Assembly (NCBI RefSeq): GCF_002102155.1
Contig: NZ_LQOU01000028.1
Coordinates: forward strand, 104,368 to 168,367
Direction: 5' to 3'
Origin: Mycobacterium europaeum
Lineage (GTDB): Bacteria; Actinomycetota; Actinomycetes; Mycobacteriales; Mycobacteriaceae
DNA: 64,000 nucleotides
Positions 50,202 through 59,749 of this stretch are shown here, piece after piece. The notes beneath the pieces are model-generated. The model worked only from the letters and a program-made list of their open reading frames with translations, searched no databases and had not been told where the DNA came from. The stretch's first letter is position 1. Each line of letters begins with the position of its first letter. A program made the translations under genes and the position numbers.

Positions 50202-50899
50202 CTGGGAATCCTTCCTCGCAGGAAACCGTCGAAGATGATGTTGACGCCGTTGAGAAGCGGCTGCCCCTTCGATTTCGAGTAATCGGTGTACAGCACCTCG
50301 ACCGGTTGTTCGACGACGCGCCAATGGTTTTCGGCGATCAGCATGATGAACTCGTTGGCGTGGCTCATGCCGCTCATGGTGATGTCCAGCCCGTCGGCGA
50401 CCTTCTTGTTGAAGACCCGCAGCCCATTGTTGGTGTCGGTCAAGCCAAGTCGGCGACCGCGCCGGCTCAGGCGGGCGGCGGTCTGCAGCACGAGCCGTTT
50501 CAGAAACGGCGGCCGGGCGCCCATCGCCGCGCCGAACCTCGTCCCGATGACGACGTCGACGTCCTCGGAGCAGAGCCGGTCGACCATCGCCGCCAGGTCC
50601 TTGACCCGGTGCTGCCCGTCACCGTCGAACGTGGCGAACACCTGAGCGCCGGGCTGTTTGCGGGCGTACTCGACGCCGGTCTGGATGGCCGCACCCTGGC
50701 CGAGGTTGATCGGATGGCGCACCAGGTGGGCGCCGGCCCGCCTGGCGATCTCACCCGTGTCGTCGCTGCTGCCGTCGTCAACGCAGACGACATTGTCGAA
50801 GACGCAGCGCACATCGGCGACCACCTCGCCGATGACGGCGGCTTCGTTGAAGGCGGGGATGACGATCCAGGCGCCCGGGTATTGGGATGCTGTGTCCAT
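50198..50899 (-). CDS. ppgS: Polyprenyl-phosphate N-acetylgalactosaminyl synthase PpgS (GT2)
   Basis: 233 residues of the dolichol-phosphate sugar synthase type. WIVIPAFNEAAVI binds the nucleotide, CVDDGSSDDT and TFDGDGQH hold the metal Asp residues, and TDTNNGLRVFNKK follows. It has no C-terminal membrane helices; the DUF2304 partner supplies the anchor. Known in H37Rv (Rv3631) to make the polyprenyl-P-GalNAc that decorates arabinogalactan with galactosamine. Confidence 0.9.
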   Translation of the reverse strand: MDTASQYPGAWIVIPAFNEAAVIGEVVADVRCVFDNVVCVDDGSSDDTGEIARRAGAHLVRHPINLGQGAAIQTGVEYARKQPGAQVFATFDGDGQHRVKDLAAMVDRLCSEDVDVVIGTRFGAAMGARPPFLKRLVLQTAARLSRRGRRLGLTDTNNGLRVFNKKVADGLDITMSGMSHANEFIMLIAENHWRVVEQPVEVLYTDYSKSKGQPLLNGVNIIFDGFLRGRIPR

Positions 50900-50921
50900 T
50901 CAGCCCAAAAGGTACACGCGA

Positions 50922-52205
50922 TCAGCCGGTAGGGCGCTCGGCGCGCGCCAGCGCCACCAGATGAACGCCGATTCCCACGAGTGGGCCGCACAGCAGGCCG
51001 ACGACGGTGCGCGTCTGCAGCGGCAGCGGTAGCAGCAGCAGTAACACCGACGCCACCGTCGCCCCGACCCAGCCCAGCGCGTACGCCCGGTGCAGCGCCG
51101 CCGCTACCGCGCCGGCCCCGGTCAGCGTCAGCATCGCGATCGCCACGGCCGCCGCCGTCAGCCAGGCCAGCAGCGCACCGTCGGCCTGGTACTGCGGCCC
51201 GAAGGCGACCCGCAGCAGCCACGGGCCCACGGCCCAGGCCGCCAGCACCCCCACCGCGCCGATGCCCCCGACGACGGCGGCCGGGGCGATCAGGGCGCGC
51301 ACCCGGTCGCTGCGCGCGTCCACGAAATGCGCGATCAGGTTGCCCTGCATGGCCGTCAGCGGCACCAGCAGCGGCGCCCGCGTCAACGTCACGGCGAGGA
51401 TGATCACCCCGCCTTCGGCCCCCAGCTCGTTGCTGGTCAGCTTCAACAGCACCGGAAAACCCATCACCAGGACCGCGCTGGCGCCGGCGGCGGTGATCGA
51501 ATGGGCGGCCCCCCGCAGGAAGGTCTGGGCGCCGCCCGGTGTCCGCAGGCGGGCGGCGGACCGTGCCGAAGGGGAAGCCAGCAGCATGATGAGCCACGCG
51601 ACCGCGCCCGCCACCGTGGCCCACAGGAAGCCGACCAGGCTCCAGCCGAGGATGACGGTGGCCGCGGCGACCGTGACCCGCATGACCGCGTCGGTCACCA
51701 TCAGCGCCCCGTAACCGGTCCACCGATCGGTGCCCGCCAGCATGCCCAGCAGCGTGGCGTGCACACAGAACCCGGCCAGCCCGACGCTGAGCAGCGCCAC
51801 CGACAGCCAGCGTTGGTCGACGAACACCCGCGCGCTCCACAGCGGCGAGCTGCCGGCGATCACCACGGCCGCGCCGACACCGACCAGCATGGCCACCCGC
51901 AGCGGGTGGGTCCGCGGCTCGTCCGCGGCCGGCGGGGCCGCCGAGAGGTGGCGGCTCGACCGGACCTCCCGGGTGGTCTCCTGCAGCAGCCCGAAGGCGG
52001 CGCCGGCGGCCAGGCCGAACGCCCCCCAGAACACCCCGAACACCGAGAAGCCGCCGGGCGCCAGGTTCCGGGCGGCCAGATAGATCACCGCGTAACCGCA
52101 CAGGGCGGTCAGCGCCGTCGCGGTGGCGACCCGTGCCACGCTGCCGCGCGTGATCGGACCGGTGCCGGTGGGGGCTTGGGTACCGCCGACTTCGGGCATC
52201 GCCAC
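50922..52205 (-). CDS. Polysaccharide flippase-like membrane protein (Rv3630-like)
   Basis: 427 residues from GTG 52205, about 12 hydrophobic helices in the MOP/Wzx-like arrangement. It lies directly upstream of ppgS, which suggests movement of a lipid-linked sugar across the membrane. No catalytic motif is visible. TACTAT lies nine bases before the GTG; an ATG at 52199 is an alternative. The longer open frame to 52361 is not needed. Confidence 0.82.
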   Translation of the reverse strand: MAMPEVGGTQAPTGTGPITRGSVARVATATALTALCGYAVIYLAARNLAPGGFSVFGVFWGAFGLAAGAAFGLLQETTREVRSSRHLSAAPPAADEPRTHPLRVAMLVGVGAAVVIAGSSPLWSARVFVDQRWLSVALLSVGLAGFCVHATLLGMLAGTDRWTGYGALMVTDAVMRVTVAAATVILGWSLVGFLWATVAGAVAWLIMLLASPSARSAARLRTPGGAQTFLRGAAHSITAAGASAVLVMGFPVLLKLTSNELGAEGGVIILAVTLTRAPLLVPLTAMQGNLIAHFVDARSDRVRALIAPAAVVGGIGAVGVLAAWAVGPWLLRVAFGPQYQADGALLAWLTAAAVAIAMLTLTGAGAVAAALHRAYALGWVGATVASVLLLLLPLPLQTRTVVGLLCGPLVGIGVHLVALARAERPTG

Positions 52206-52214
52206 AATTTGAAA

Positions 52215-52220
52215 ATAGTA
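52215..52220 (-). promoter_or_regulatory. -10 box TACTAT upstream of the flippase-like gene
   Basis: TACTAT, 9 bases, GTG at 52205 on the minus strand; near-leaderless. Confidence 0.4.
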
Positions 52221-52298
52221 AGTGGCCGTGGACGCAGGTCTGCGGCGGCGACCGGCGTTCGCTATCGTGAGCGGCTGTCGGAAAGGACGTCGGCCGCC

Positions 52299-53363
52299 TT
52301 GCGCATCTTCGGGATCTCGCTGCTGGTCACCGTGGCGGCCCTCGCGGTCGGATACGCCCACGGCGGCCTGCGGGACCTGTTCTTGCTACTGGTGCTGGCG
52401 ACCCTCGAGGTGTCGCTGTCGTTCGACAACGCCATCATCAACGCCGCGATCCTCAAGCAGATGAGCCCGTTCTGGCGGCAGATGTTCTTGACCGTCGGGA
52501 TTCTCATCGCCGTGTTCGGCATGCGGCTGCTCTTCCCGTTACTGATCGTGTGGGCCACCGCCGGCCTGGACCCGGTCCGCGCGATGGAGCTGGCGCTGCA
52601 TCCCCCGCCGCACGGCGCGCTGGAATTCCCCGACGGCTCGCCCAGCTACGAGAAGCTGATCGGCGCCGCGCATCCGCAGATCGCGGCGTTCGGCGGGATG
52701 TTCCTGTTGATGCTGTTCTTGGATTTCATCGTTTACGACCGAGACATCAAGTGGCTCAAGTGGATCGAGATGCCGTTCGCCCGCATCGGGCGGCTTGGGC
52801 AGGTGTCGGTGGCGGTGGCCGTCGTTGCGCTGGTGCTCGTGGGAACCGGGCTGACGAATTCCGGCGACGAGAGTGAGACGGTGCTGACCGCCGGCTTGCT
52901 CGGCCTGGTGACGTACCTGATCGTCAACGGTCTGAGCCGGGCGTTTCGGCCGCCGGACCTCGAGGCGGTGTCGAACGGCAACGCGGTCGGCAAGGCCGGC
53001 TTCAGCCTCTTTCTGTATCTCGAGGTGCTTGATGCCGCCTTCTCGTTCGACGGGGTCACCGGCGCCTTCGCGATCACCTCGGACCCGATCGTCATCGCGC
53101 TGGGTCTCGGTGTGGTGGGCTCGATGTTCGTCCGGTCCATCACGATCTTCCTGGTGAAGCAGGAAGCGCTGGACCGCTACGTGTACCTCGAGCACGGTGC
53201 GCACTGGGCGATCGGGGTGCTCTCGGTGATCATGCTGCTCTCCATCAACCCGCGATACCAGGTGCCCGAGGCTTTCACCGCCTCGGTCGGGGTGGTGTTC
53301 ATCAGCGCGGCGCTGGGCTGGAGCGTGCTGCGTAATCGACGCCAGGCCGCGGCCGCCGGTTAA
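52299..53363 (+). CDS. TerC/DUF475-family integral membrane protein (Rv3629c-like)
   Basis: 354 residues with about nine hydrophobic helices. SLSFDNAIINAAILKQM and AAFSFDGVTGAFAIT are the paired acidic helix motifs of DUF475/TerC proteins, in which the Asp residues probably bind metal; FLLMLFLDFIVYDRDIKWL lies between. Some TerC relatives export manganese for secreted enzymes, a role not shown for this branch. The TTG at 52299 has GGAAAGG 12 bases upstream; the start is the weakest point. Confidence 0.85.
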   Translation: MRIFGISLLVTVAALAVGYAHGGLRDLFLLLVLATLEVSLSFDNAIINAAILKQMSPFWRQMFLTVGILIAVFGMRLLFPLLIVWATAGLDPVRAMELALHPPPHGALEFPDGSPSYEKLIGAAHPQIAAFGGMFLLMLFLDFIVYDRDIKWLKWIEMPFARIGRLGQVSVAVAVVALVLVGTGLTNSGDESETVLTAGLLGLVTYLIVNGLSRAFRPPDLEAVSNGNAVGKAGFSLFLYLEVLDAAFSFDGVTGAFAITSDPIVIALGLGVVGSMFVRSITIFLVKQEALDRYVYLEHGAHWAIGVLSVIMLLSINPRYQVPEAFTASVGVVFISAALGWSVLRNRRQAAAAG

Positions 53364-53394
53364 GGCCGGTCGGGCGTCAGTGCCCGCCGGCCTT
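53362..53394. terminator. Bidirectional hairpin between the DUF475 gene and ppa
   Basis: AAGGCCGG, T, CGGGC, six-base loop, GCCCG, CCGGCCTT: 13 base pairs with a single bulge, overlapping the stop codons of both convergent genes. The AA/TT ends give a short tract in each direction. Confidence 0.7.
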
Positions 53395-53865
53395 GAACCG
53401 CTCCACCGAGCGCTGAATCTCGGCTTCGGCTTCCGCCCGGCCGACCCAATCCGCGGCCTTGACGAACTTGCCCGGCTCCAGGTCCTTGTAGTGCACGAAG
53501 AAGTGCTTGATGACGTCCAGCTCGAACTCGGGGACGTCCGCGATGTCCTGGATGTGGTCCCAGCGGTGGTCACCGGCCGGCACGCACAGGACCTTGTCGT
53601 CGCCGCCCTTCTCGTCGGTCATCCGGAACATGCCCACCGGACGGGCCTCGACGATGACGCCGGGGAACACCGACTGCGGCAACAGGACCATCGCGTCCAG
53701 CGGGTCGCCGTCCTCGCCAAGGGTGTCCTCGATGAAGCCGTAGTCGGTCGGGTAGCCCATCGAGGTGTACAGGTAACGGTCCAGACGCACCCGTCCGGTC
53801 TCGTGGTCGATCTCGTACTTGTTCCGCTGGCCTTTCAGGATCTCGATGGTGACGTCGAATTCCAC
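53377..53865 (-). CDS. ppa: Inorganic pyrophosphatase
   Basis: 162 residues, the length I recall for Rv3628. The family-I active site has [21 protein letters not shown] with its cluster of Asp ligands, the Lys/Arg of QRNKYE, and [14 protein letters not shown] near the end. It hydrolyses pyrophosphate from biosynthesis. The GTG at 53865 has AAAGGAG upstream; the longer frame adds only leader. Confidence 0.97.
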   Translation of the reverse strand: MEFDVTIEILKGQRNKYEIDHETGRVRLDRYLYTSMGYPTDYGFIEDTLGEDGDPLDAMVLLPQSVFPGVIVEARPVGMFRMTDEKGGDDKVLCVPAGDHRWDHIQDIADVPEFELDVIKHFFVHYKDLEPGKFVKAADWVGRAEAEAEIQRSVERFKAGGH

Positions 53866-53972
53866 GGCGTCGGCTCCTTTTCTGGGTAGGCAGGTCAACT
53901 TTGCTCTGTTACACCCTAGTCGAGCCCGTTTCGGCGGATTCGGCAGAATGGCCTCAGACAGTCAGGAGAGCG

Positions 53973-55358
53973 ATGGGTCCCACTCGCTGGCAAAAATCCA
54001 CCCATGTCTTCGTCGGGTTGGCCGTGCTGGCGTTCGTCGCCGCCGTGGTGGCGGCGGCAACGTTTTTCACCTCGGCGGGGCATGGCGGCAACAGCTCGCA
54101 CGCTCCCATACCGCCTCCGCACGCGCCGGCCGTCAAACCGGGAATGGTGCCCGTCAGTGACACCGCCGAGACGCCCAGCCCCGCCGGGGTGACGGCCGCG
54201 CTCGCGCCCATCGCGGCCGATCCCAACCTGGGCCGGCTGGGCGGTCGCATCACCGACGCCATCACCGGCAAAGAGCTTTGGCAGCTGGCAGACGACATGC
54301 CGCTGGTGCCGGCGTCCACCAACAAGGTGCTCACGGCGGCCGCGGCCCTGCTCACCCTGGACCGTCAGGCGCGGATCAGCACGCGGGTGGTGGCCGGCAG
54401 CCAGAACGCTCAGGGGCCCGTCGTGCTGGTCGGCGCCGGCGACCCGGTGCTGTCGGCGGCGCCGCCCGGCGTGGAAACCTGGTACCGCGGGTCGGCCCGG
54501 ATCAGCGACCTCGTCGAGCAGATCCGCCGCAGCGGCGTGACGCCGACGGCGGTGCAAGTGGACACGTCGGCGTTCAGCGGGCCGACGATGGCGCAGGGCT
54601 GGGACGCCGCCGACGTCGACAACGGCGACATCGCGCCGATCGAGTCGGTGATGATCGACGCGGGGCGCATCCAGCCGACCACCGTCAATTCCCGGCGGTC
54701 CCGGACGCCGGCGCTCGACGCCGGGCGAGAGCTGGCCAAGGCGTTGGGCCTGGACCCCGCGGCGGTGACGATCGCGACGGCGCCCTCGGGAGCGCGGCAG
54801 CTGGCCGTCGTGCAGTCGGCGCCGCTGGTCGAGCGGCTGTCCGAGATGATGGACCACTCCGACAACGTGATGGCCGAATGCATCGCCCGCGAGGTGGCCG
54901 CCGCCATCAACCGGCCGCGCAGCTTCGCCGGGGCGGCCGACGCGGTGACCAATCGCTTGGGCACCGCCCACGTCGACACCGGCGGCGTCGCGCTGCTGGA
55001 CTCCAGCGGGTTGTCCGTCGACGACCGGTTGACCGCCCGGACGCTCGACGGCGTGCTGCAGGCGGCCGCCGGACCCGACCAGCCCGCGCTGCGTGCGCTA
55101 CTGGACCTGCTCCCGATCGCCGCCGGTAGCGGGACGCTGGGCGACCGCTTCACCGACGCGGCCTCCAATCAAGGGCCGGCCGGCTGGCTGCGGGCCAAGA
55201 CCGGATCGCTGACCGCCGTCAACGCGCTGGCCGGGGTGCTCACCGACCGCAGCGGCCGGGTGCTCACGTTCGCCTTCATCTCCAACGCGGCCGGACCCAA
55301 CGGTCGCAACGCGATGGACGCCCTGGCCACCAAGCTCTGGTCCTGTGGTTGCTCATGA
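53973..55358 (+). CDS. PBP4-type D-alanyl-D-alanine carboxypeptidase (Rv3627c-like)
   Basis: 461 residues. A signal-anchor helix (about 10-33) precedes an S13 peptidase. Its motifs are Ser115-x-x-Lys118 in PASTNKVL, Ser296-Asp-Asn298 in DHSDNVMAE and Lys409-Thr-Gly in RAKTGSL. It trims or cuts peptidoglycan cross-links outside the membrane. The ATG at 53973 has AGGAGAG nearby. Its stop overlaps the zincin gene by ATGA, starting the operon that runs to hpt. Confidence 0.94.
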   Translation: MGPTRWQKSTHVFVGLAVLAFVAAVVAAATFFTSAGHGGNSSHAPIPPPHAPAVKPGMVPVSDTAETPSPAGVTAALAPIAADPNLGRLGGRITDAITGKELWQLADDMPLVPASTNKVLTAAAALLTLDRQARISTRVVAGSQNAQGPVVLVGAGDPVLSAAPPGVETWYRGSARISDLVEQIRRSGVTPTAVQVDTSAFSGPTMAQGWDAADVDNGDIAPIESVMIDAGRIQPTTVNSRRSRTPALDAGRELAKALGLDPAAVTIATAPSGARQLAVVQSAPLVERLSEMMDHSDNVMAECIAREVAAAINRPRSFAGAADAVTNRLGTAHVDTGGVALLDSSGLSVDDRLTARTLDGVLQAAAGPDQPALRALLDLLPIAAGSGTLGDRFTDAASNQGPAGWLRAKTGSLTAVNALAGVLTDRSGRVLTFAFISNAAGPNGRNAMDALATKLWSCGCS

Positions 55359-56401
55359 CGTCCGGCTCGGAGCTGACGCTCGGCACCGCCGTCGACTGGG
55401 GCTTCGCCGCCACCGTCGGTAAGCGGTTGGTGCGGCCGGGGCCGCCCTCGAGCGAGTACACCCGACGGCAGGTGATCGACGAGCTCACCAGGTCGGCCGC
55501 CAAGGCCGAACCACCGGTCCGTGAGGTCACCGGGCTGGTGACCCAGGGGGCCGTGCCCGCAGCCCGGATCGTCGACCGCCCGGAATGGATCGCCGCGGCG
55601 GCCGAGTCGATGCGGGTGATGATGAACGGGGCGGAGAAGCCGCGGGGCTTTCTCACGGGCCGCGTCACCGGCGCACAGACGGGGGCGGTGCTGGCGTTCG
55701 TGTCGTCGGGGATCCTCGGTCAGTACGACCCGTTCGCGGCCGGCAAAGAGGGCTGTCTGCTGCTGGTGTATCCGAACGTCATCGCCGTCGAGCGGCAACT
55801 GCGGGTGGAGCCCTCCGACTTCCGGCTGTGGGTCTGCCTGCACGAAGTGACCCACCGGGTGCAGTTCACCGCGAACCCGTGGCTGTCCGAGCACATGTCC
55901 CGCGCCCTGGCGCTGTTGACGCGGGACCCCGGGGAAGACGTCACGCAGGTGGCGAGCCGGCTCGCCGATTACGTCCGCAACCGCGGCAACGGGGCCGCGG
56001 ACGACGGCCCGTCGGGGATCGTCGGCCTGGTGCGCGCGGTCCAGTCCGAGCCGCAGCGGCAGGCCCTCGATCAGCTGCTGGTGCTCGGCACGCTGCTGGA
56101 GGGCCACGCCGACCACGTGATGGATGCCGTCGGGCCCATGGTGGTGCCGTCGGTGACCACCATTCGCCGTCGATTCGACGAGCGCCGCAACCGCAGGCAA
56201 CCGCCGCTGCAGCGGCTGCTGCGCGCGCTGCTGGGCCTGGACGCCAAGCTCAGCCAGTACACGCGGGGCAAGGCCTTCGTCGACCACGTGGTGGGGAGGG
56301 TCGGGATGGAGCGGTTCAACGCGATCTGGACCGGCCCCGAGACGCTGCCCGTACCCGCCGAGATCGAGGAACCCCAGCGATGGATCGACAGGGTGCTGTA
56401 G
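55355..56401 (+). CDS. Zinc-dependent metalloprotease-fold protein (Rv3626c-like)
   Basis: 348 residues. The metal motif is HEVTHRVQ, with a downstream EGHADHVMD that can supply the third ligand. This is the actinobacterial zincin family once annotated as F420-biosynthesis-associated (DUF2342 type). Activity is not established. The ATG at 55355 overlaps the previous stop; its own 3' end overlaps tilS by 22 bases. Confidence 0.87.
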   Translation: MTSGSELTLGTAVDWGFAATVGKRLVRPGPPSSEYTRRQVIDELTRSAAKAEPPVREVTGLVTQGAVPAARIVDRPEWIAAAAESMRVMMNGAEKPRGFLTGRVTGAQTGAVLAFVSSGILGQYDPFAAGKEGCLLLVYPNVIAVERQLRVEPSDFRLWVCLHEVTHRVQFTANPWLSEHMSRALALLTRDPGEDVTQVASRLADYVRNRGNGAADDGPSGIVGLVRAVQSEPQRQALDQLLVLGTLLEGHADHVMDAVGPMVVPSVTTIRRRFDERRNRRQPPLQRLLRALLGLDAKLSQYTRGKAFVDHVVGRVGMERFNAIWTGPETLPVPAEIEEPQRWIDRVL

Positions 56402-57354
56402 GGCAGCTGCGCGCGGCTGCCGAGGATTTCCTCAAGACCCACGTCGCCGCGGCCGAACAATGGTGCGTGGCGCTGTCCGGCGGCCCGGACTCCCTGGCGC
56501 TGACCGCGGTGGCGGCCCAGCTGCGGCCCACCACCGCCGTGATCGTCGACCACGGCCTGCAACCGGACTCCGCCGCCGTCGCGCAAACCGCTCGGGAGCA
56601 GGCCGAAGCGCTGGGATGCGTTGCGGCACAGGTGATTCGAGTGCATGTGGGCAACGAGGGCGGTCCCGAGGCCGCCGCGCGCGCCGCCCGCTACGCCGCC
56701 CTGAGCGCCTACCACGGCGGGCCGGTGCTGCTCGGTCATACCCTCGACGACCAGGCGGAGACGGTGCTGCTGGGGCTGGGCCGCGGCTCGGGCGTGCGGT
56801 CGATCGCCGGGATGCGCCCGTACGACTCACCGTGGGGCCGGCCGTTGTTGGGGGTGCGGCGCGCCGTGACCCACGCCGCGTGCCGGGAGCTGGGCCTAAC
56901 CGCCTGGCAGGACCCACACAACACCGACCGCCGCTTCACCCGGACCCGGCTGCGCCTGGAGGTGCTGCCGCTGCTGGAGGACGTGCTGGGCGGCGGGGTG
57001 GCCGAGGCGCTGGCGCGGACGGCGACGGCGCTGCGCGAGGACACCGAGCTGCTCGACACGCTCGCCGCCCGGGCGCTGCCCGAGGCGAAGTCGGGCGCGG
57101 GCCTGCAGGCACAGGCTTTGGCCGCGCTGCCTGCCCCGGTGCGGCGCCGGGTGATCCGCGGCTGGCTGTTGGCGGGCGGTGCAACGGGTTTGACGGACAA
57201 GCAGATCCGCGCGGTCGACGCCCTTGTCACCGCCTGGCGCGGCCAGGGCGGGGTGGCGGTCGGGTCCGCGTTGCGCGACGAGCGGTTGATCGCGGGGCGG
57301 CGCGACGGCGTGCTGACCCTGTGGCGCGAACCGGTTGAAAAATCCGCCCGATAG
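56380..57354 (+). CDS. tilS: tRNA(Ile)-lysidine synthetase
   Basis: 324 residues. The PP-loop is SGGPDS at residues 33-38, followed by DHGLQPDS and [13 protein letters not shown]. It adds lysine to C34 of the tRNA-Ile with CAT anticodon so that it reads ATA. The C-terminal domain is short, as in other actinobacteria. The ATG at 56380 lies within the end of the zincin gene with GAGGAA upstream. Confidence 0.95.
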   Translation: MDRQGAVGQLRAAAEDFLKTHVAAAEQWCVALSGGPDSLALTAVAAQLRPTTAVIVDHGLQPDSAAVAQTAREQAEALGCVAAQVIRVHVGNEGGPEAAARAARYAALSAYHGGPVLLGHTLDDQAETVLLGLGRGSGVRSIAGMRPYDSPWGRPLLGVRRAVTHAACRELGLTAWQDPHNTDRRFTRTRLRLEVLPLLEDVLGGGVAEALARTATALREDTELLDTLAARALPEAKSGAGLQAQALAALPAPVRRRVIRGWLLAGGATGLTDKQIRAVDALVTAWRGQGGVAVGSALRDERLIAGRRDGVLTLWREPVEKSAR

Positions 57355-57410
57355 GCGCAATACCGGGGTCGCCGTTGGTTATTCGGCCGTCGGCGTGGCA
57401 CTCTGTGGGC

Positions 57411-58016
57411 GTGGCCCAGATCTCCTCGGCGATTACCCCCGCCCAGCCCGTGGAGCTGTACCCGGGGGACATCAAGTCGGTCCTGCTCACCGCCGAGCAG
57501 ATCCAGGCGCGAATCGCCGAACTCGGTGAGGAGATCGGCGCGCAATACCGCGATGTCATGGCCGAGACCGGCCAGGACCTGTTGCTGATCACCGTGCTGA
57601 AGGGCGCTGTGATCTTTGTCACCGACCTGGCGCGGGCGATTCCGGTGCCCACTCAATTCGAGTTCATGGCCGTCAGCTCGTACGGGACTTCGACGTCGTC
57701 GTCGGGCGTGGTGCGGATCCTCAAGGACTTGGACCGCGACATCCAGGGCCGCGATGTGCTGATCGTCGAGGACGTCGTCGACTCGGGCCTGACCCTGTCG
57801 TGGTTGCTGCGAAACCTCACCAGCCGCCACCCGCGTTCGCTGCGCGTGTGCACGCTGCTGCGCAAGCCCGACGCCAAGGGCGCCAACGTGGACATCGCCT
57901 ACGTGGGCTTCGACATCCCGAACGATTTCGTGGTGGGCTACGGGCTGGACTACGACGAGCGCTACCGCGACCTGTCCTACATCGGGACCCTGGACCCCAG
58001 GGTCTACCAGCAGTAG
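57411..58016 (+). CDS. hpt: Hypoxanthine-guanine phosphoribosyltransferase
   Basis: 201 residues. The PRPP-binding motif [14 protein letters not shown] is at about 116-129, with LKGAVIF before it and [20 protein letters not shown] at the end. It salvages hypoxanthine and guanine. The GTG at 57411 gives [20 protein letters not shown], which fits the family; the tilS stop is 56 bases upstream. In H37Rv ftsH lies further on, beyond the esx genes. Confidence 0.95.
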   Translation: MAQISSAITPAQPVELYPGDIKSVLLTAEQIQARIAELGEEIGAQYRDVMAETGQDLLLITVLKGAVIFVTDLARAIPVPTQFEFMAVSSYGTSTSSSGVVRILKDLDRDIQGRDVLIVEDVVDSGLTLSWLLRNLTSRHPRSLRVCTLLRKPDAKGANVDIAYVGFDIPNDFVVGYGLDYDERYRDLSYIGTLDPRVYQQ

Positions 58017-58040
58017 GCACGCGCCTCGCGGGCCGTCAGG

Positions 58041-58784
58041 CTAGTCCAGCTCCCACACCGCGGTCACCGAGAAGCTCACCGTCTGCTGACCGGGCTCCAG
58101 CGGGACCATGCTCGGCATGGCCTTCGGCGGCGCCGGTGCGCCGGCCGGCGCCGGTTCGGTGGCCTCCGAAATGGACAGCACCTTGCCCAGCCGGAGCCCG
58201 GACAGCTGGGCGTACTGTGCGGCGCGGTTCTTGGCGTCGCCGAACGCCCGTGCGCGCGCATCCTTCACCAACTGTGAGTCATCGGCGATGGAGTAGCTGA
58301 CCGACTTGATCCGGGTGGCGTCGCCACCGGTTGCGACGATGAGGGCCAGCATTCGCGACGCGGCGTCGGGCGGGTGGATCTTGACCGTGATGGCGTTGGT
58401 GGCGCGGTAGCCGGTGATGGTGGCGGTGCCGTTGGGCCCGGGGTTGTTGAACTGCGGCTGCAACGTGACCCCGGTGGTGCTGATGTCCTTGTGGTCGACC
58501 CCGGCGCCGACCAGCGCGTTGATGACCGCTCGCTGACGGTCGTTGGTCTGGTTCATCGCGGCGGTGACGTCGGGTGCCGTGAACTCGATGCCGACGTCGG
58601 CGGTCAGGGTGTCCGGAACACCCTGGACCTGGCCCGACCCGAAGACGGTGACCTGGCGGGGGTTGACCCCCGGCGCGGGCGCCGAAGGCGGCGAATCGCA
58701 GGCCGACAACGTTGTCGTGACCATGCCGGCGACCGCCAAGGCGATCAACCTGCGGGCAAACGTCGGGGCGATCGGCTGCGGCAT
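58041..58784 (-). CDS. lpqG: SIMPL-domain lipoprotein, LpqG-like
   Basis: 247 residues from ATG 58784. A lipoprotein signal ends in LSAC (Cys near 30). The rest is a SIMPL (DUF541) domain with RQVTVFGSGQVQGVPDT at its start and VSFSVTAVWELD at its end. Rv3623 (LpqG) is the counterpart; function unknown. TAGGGT lies seven bases before this ATG, which excludes the longer frame to 58970. It converges with hpt. Confidence 0.88.
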   Translation of the reverse strand: MPQPIAPTFARRLIALAVAGMVTTTLSACDSPPSAPAPGVNPRQVTVFGSGQVQGVPDTLTADVGIEFTAPDVTAAMNQTNDRQRAVINALVGAGVDHKDISTTGVTLQPQFNNPGPNGTATITGYRATNAITVKIHPPDAASRMLALIVATGGDATRIKSVSYSIADDSQLVKDARARAFGDAKNRAAQYAQLSGLRLGKVLSISEATEPAPAGAPAPPKAMPSMVPLEPGQQTVSFSVTAVWELD

Positions 58785-58791
58785 GCAGTGG

Positions 58792-58797
58792 ACCCTA
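58792..58797 (-). promoter_or_regulatory. -10 box TAGGGT, leaderless lpqG
   Basis: TAGGGT, 7 bases, ATG at 58784 on the minus strand. Confidence 0.55.
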
Positions 58798-59438
58798 GCG
58801 CTTTCCGAGGCAGCCGAGTCGGACTGCGGCGGCGCGCCGGTCGGTCCAAGAAGGTGCGTGAGCTGACGCGGCGCGCGAGTCGACAGGTTCATGCCGAACT
58901 CAGATGAACTGGGTCCTGGGATCTGTGGCTGATATGTCCGCACGTTGATTCGCTTCTGGTCTGGGCCCAATCATGTGCAACATGCCTGAGTGTCGTGGTC
59001 GGCAATCCGGTGGATACGGAACCACAGTGTCCTCGCCGCACCTCGTCCCCTTCGCCGTTGTGCGATCGCAGTTCTGACATTCGCGGTGACATCGTGGCCA
59101 ATTCACGGGCGCTGGAGCCTATTTCACGCATCAACCGCGACGCCCTGCGTCGGCCAAGGGTCCACTTAGCCGAGGGTCGGCGTTGGTGGAAGTGCTGTGA
59201 CGATTGTCCTATGAAACCCTAATCGCAAGAATCCCAAGACTTTCCACGAAAATCTGGATCGTGCAGCAATGAGCCCCGAATTGAGTGAACGTCCACCAAA
59301 TCGGTGGTTAACGGGCTGGCCGTGAACTCGCATCGACCCAGTGCGGGTGGTTTAACGTGGCCGCCGGAATCGCAGTCGGCGACGGTAATCAGTCATCGAA
59401 AGTCGCTGATGCAAAACGCTATTGAGGGAGGAACGGGG
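58798..59438. other. lpqG-PE intergenic region, about 640 bases
   Basis: Less GC-rich than its surroundings. It should hold the divergent PE-PPE promoter and has a strong Shine-Dalgarno (GGGAGGAA) at its right end. Short ORFs (for example 58995-59222) have no family features. I see no RNA structure I can name. Confidence 0.5.
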
Positions 59439-59738
59439 ATGTCGATCGTGATCGCACAGCCGGACATGTTGAGTGGAGCCGCAGGGGAACTGCAGTCGAT
59501 CAACGCGGCGCTGCAGGCAGGCAATGCGGCTGCCGCAGGCCCGACGACGGTGGTGGCTCCTGCCGCGGCCGATGCGGTGTCCATCCTGACCGCTGCCCAA
59601 TTCTCCGCGCACGCCCAGCTGTATCAGGCGATCAGTGCTCAGGCCGCGTGGGCGCGAGAACAACTCGCAACGGTGCTGGGTCTCAGCGCAGGTTCTTATG
59701 CGGCTACCGAGGCCGCCAACAGCACGATGGTCGGTTAG
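59439..59738 (+). CDS. PE-family protein (PE32-like position)
   Basis: 99 residues, a PE domain only. [21 protein letters not shown] and the late [12 protein letters not shown], which contains the Y-x3-E export signal of ESX substrates, are diagnostic. It should pair with the PPE protein encoded 11 bases downstream as a helical heterodimer exported by a type VII system. The place next to lpqG is that of PE32 (Rv3622c) in H37Rv. Confidence 0.93.
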   Translation: MSIVIAQPDMLSGAAGELQSINAALQAGNAAAAGPTTVVAPAAADAVSILTAAQFSAHAQLYQAISAQAAWAREQLATVLGLSAGSYAATEAANSTMVG

Positions 59739-59749
59739 GCGAGAGCGTC

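Noticed and set aside
58995..59222. 75-codon ORF in the lpqG-PE gap
   Set aside because: No Shine-Dalgarno, no -10 box at the start and no recognisable motif.
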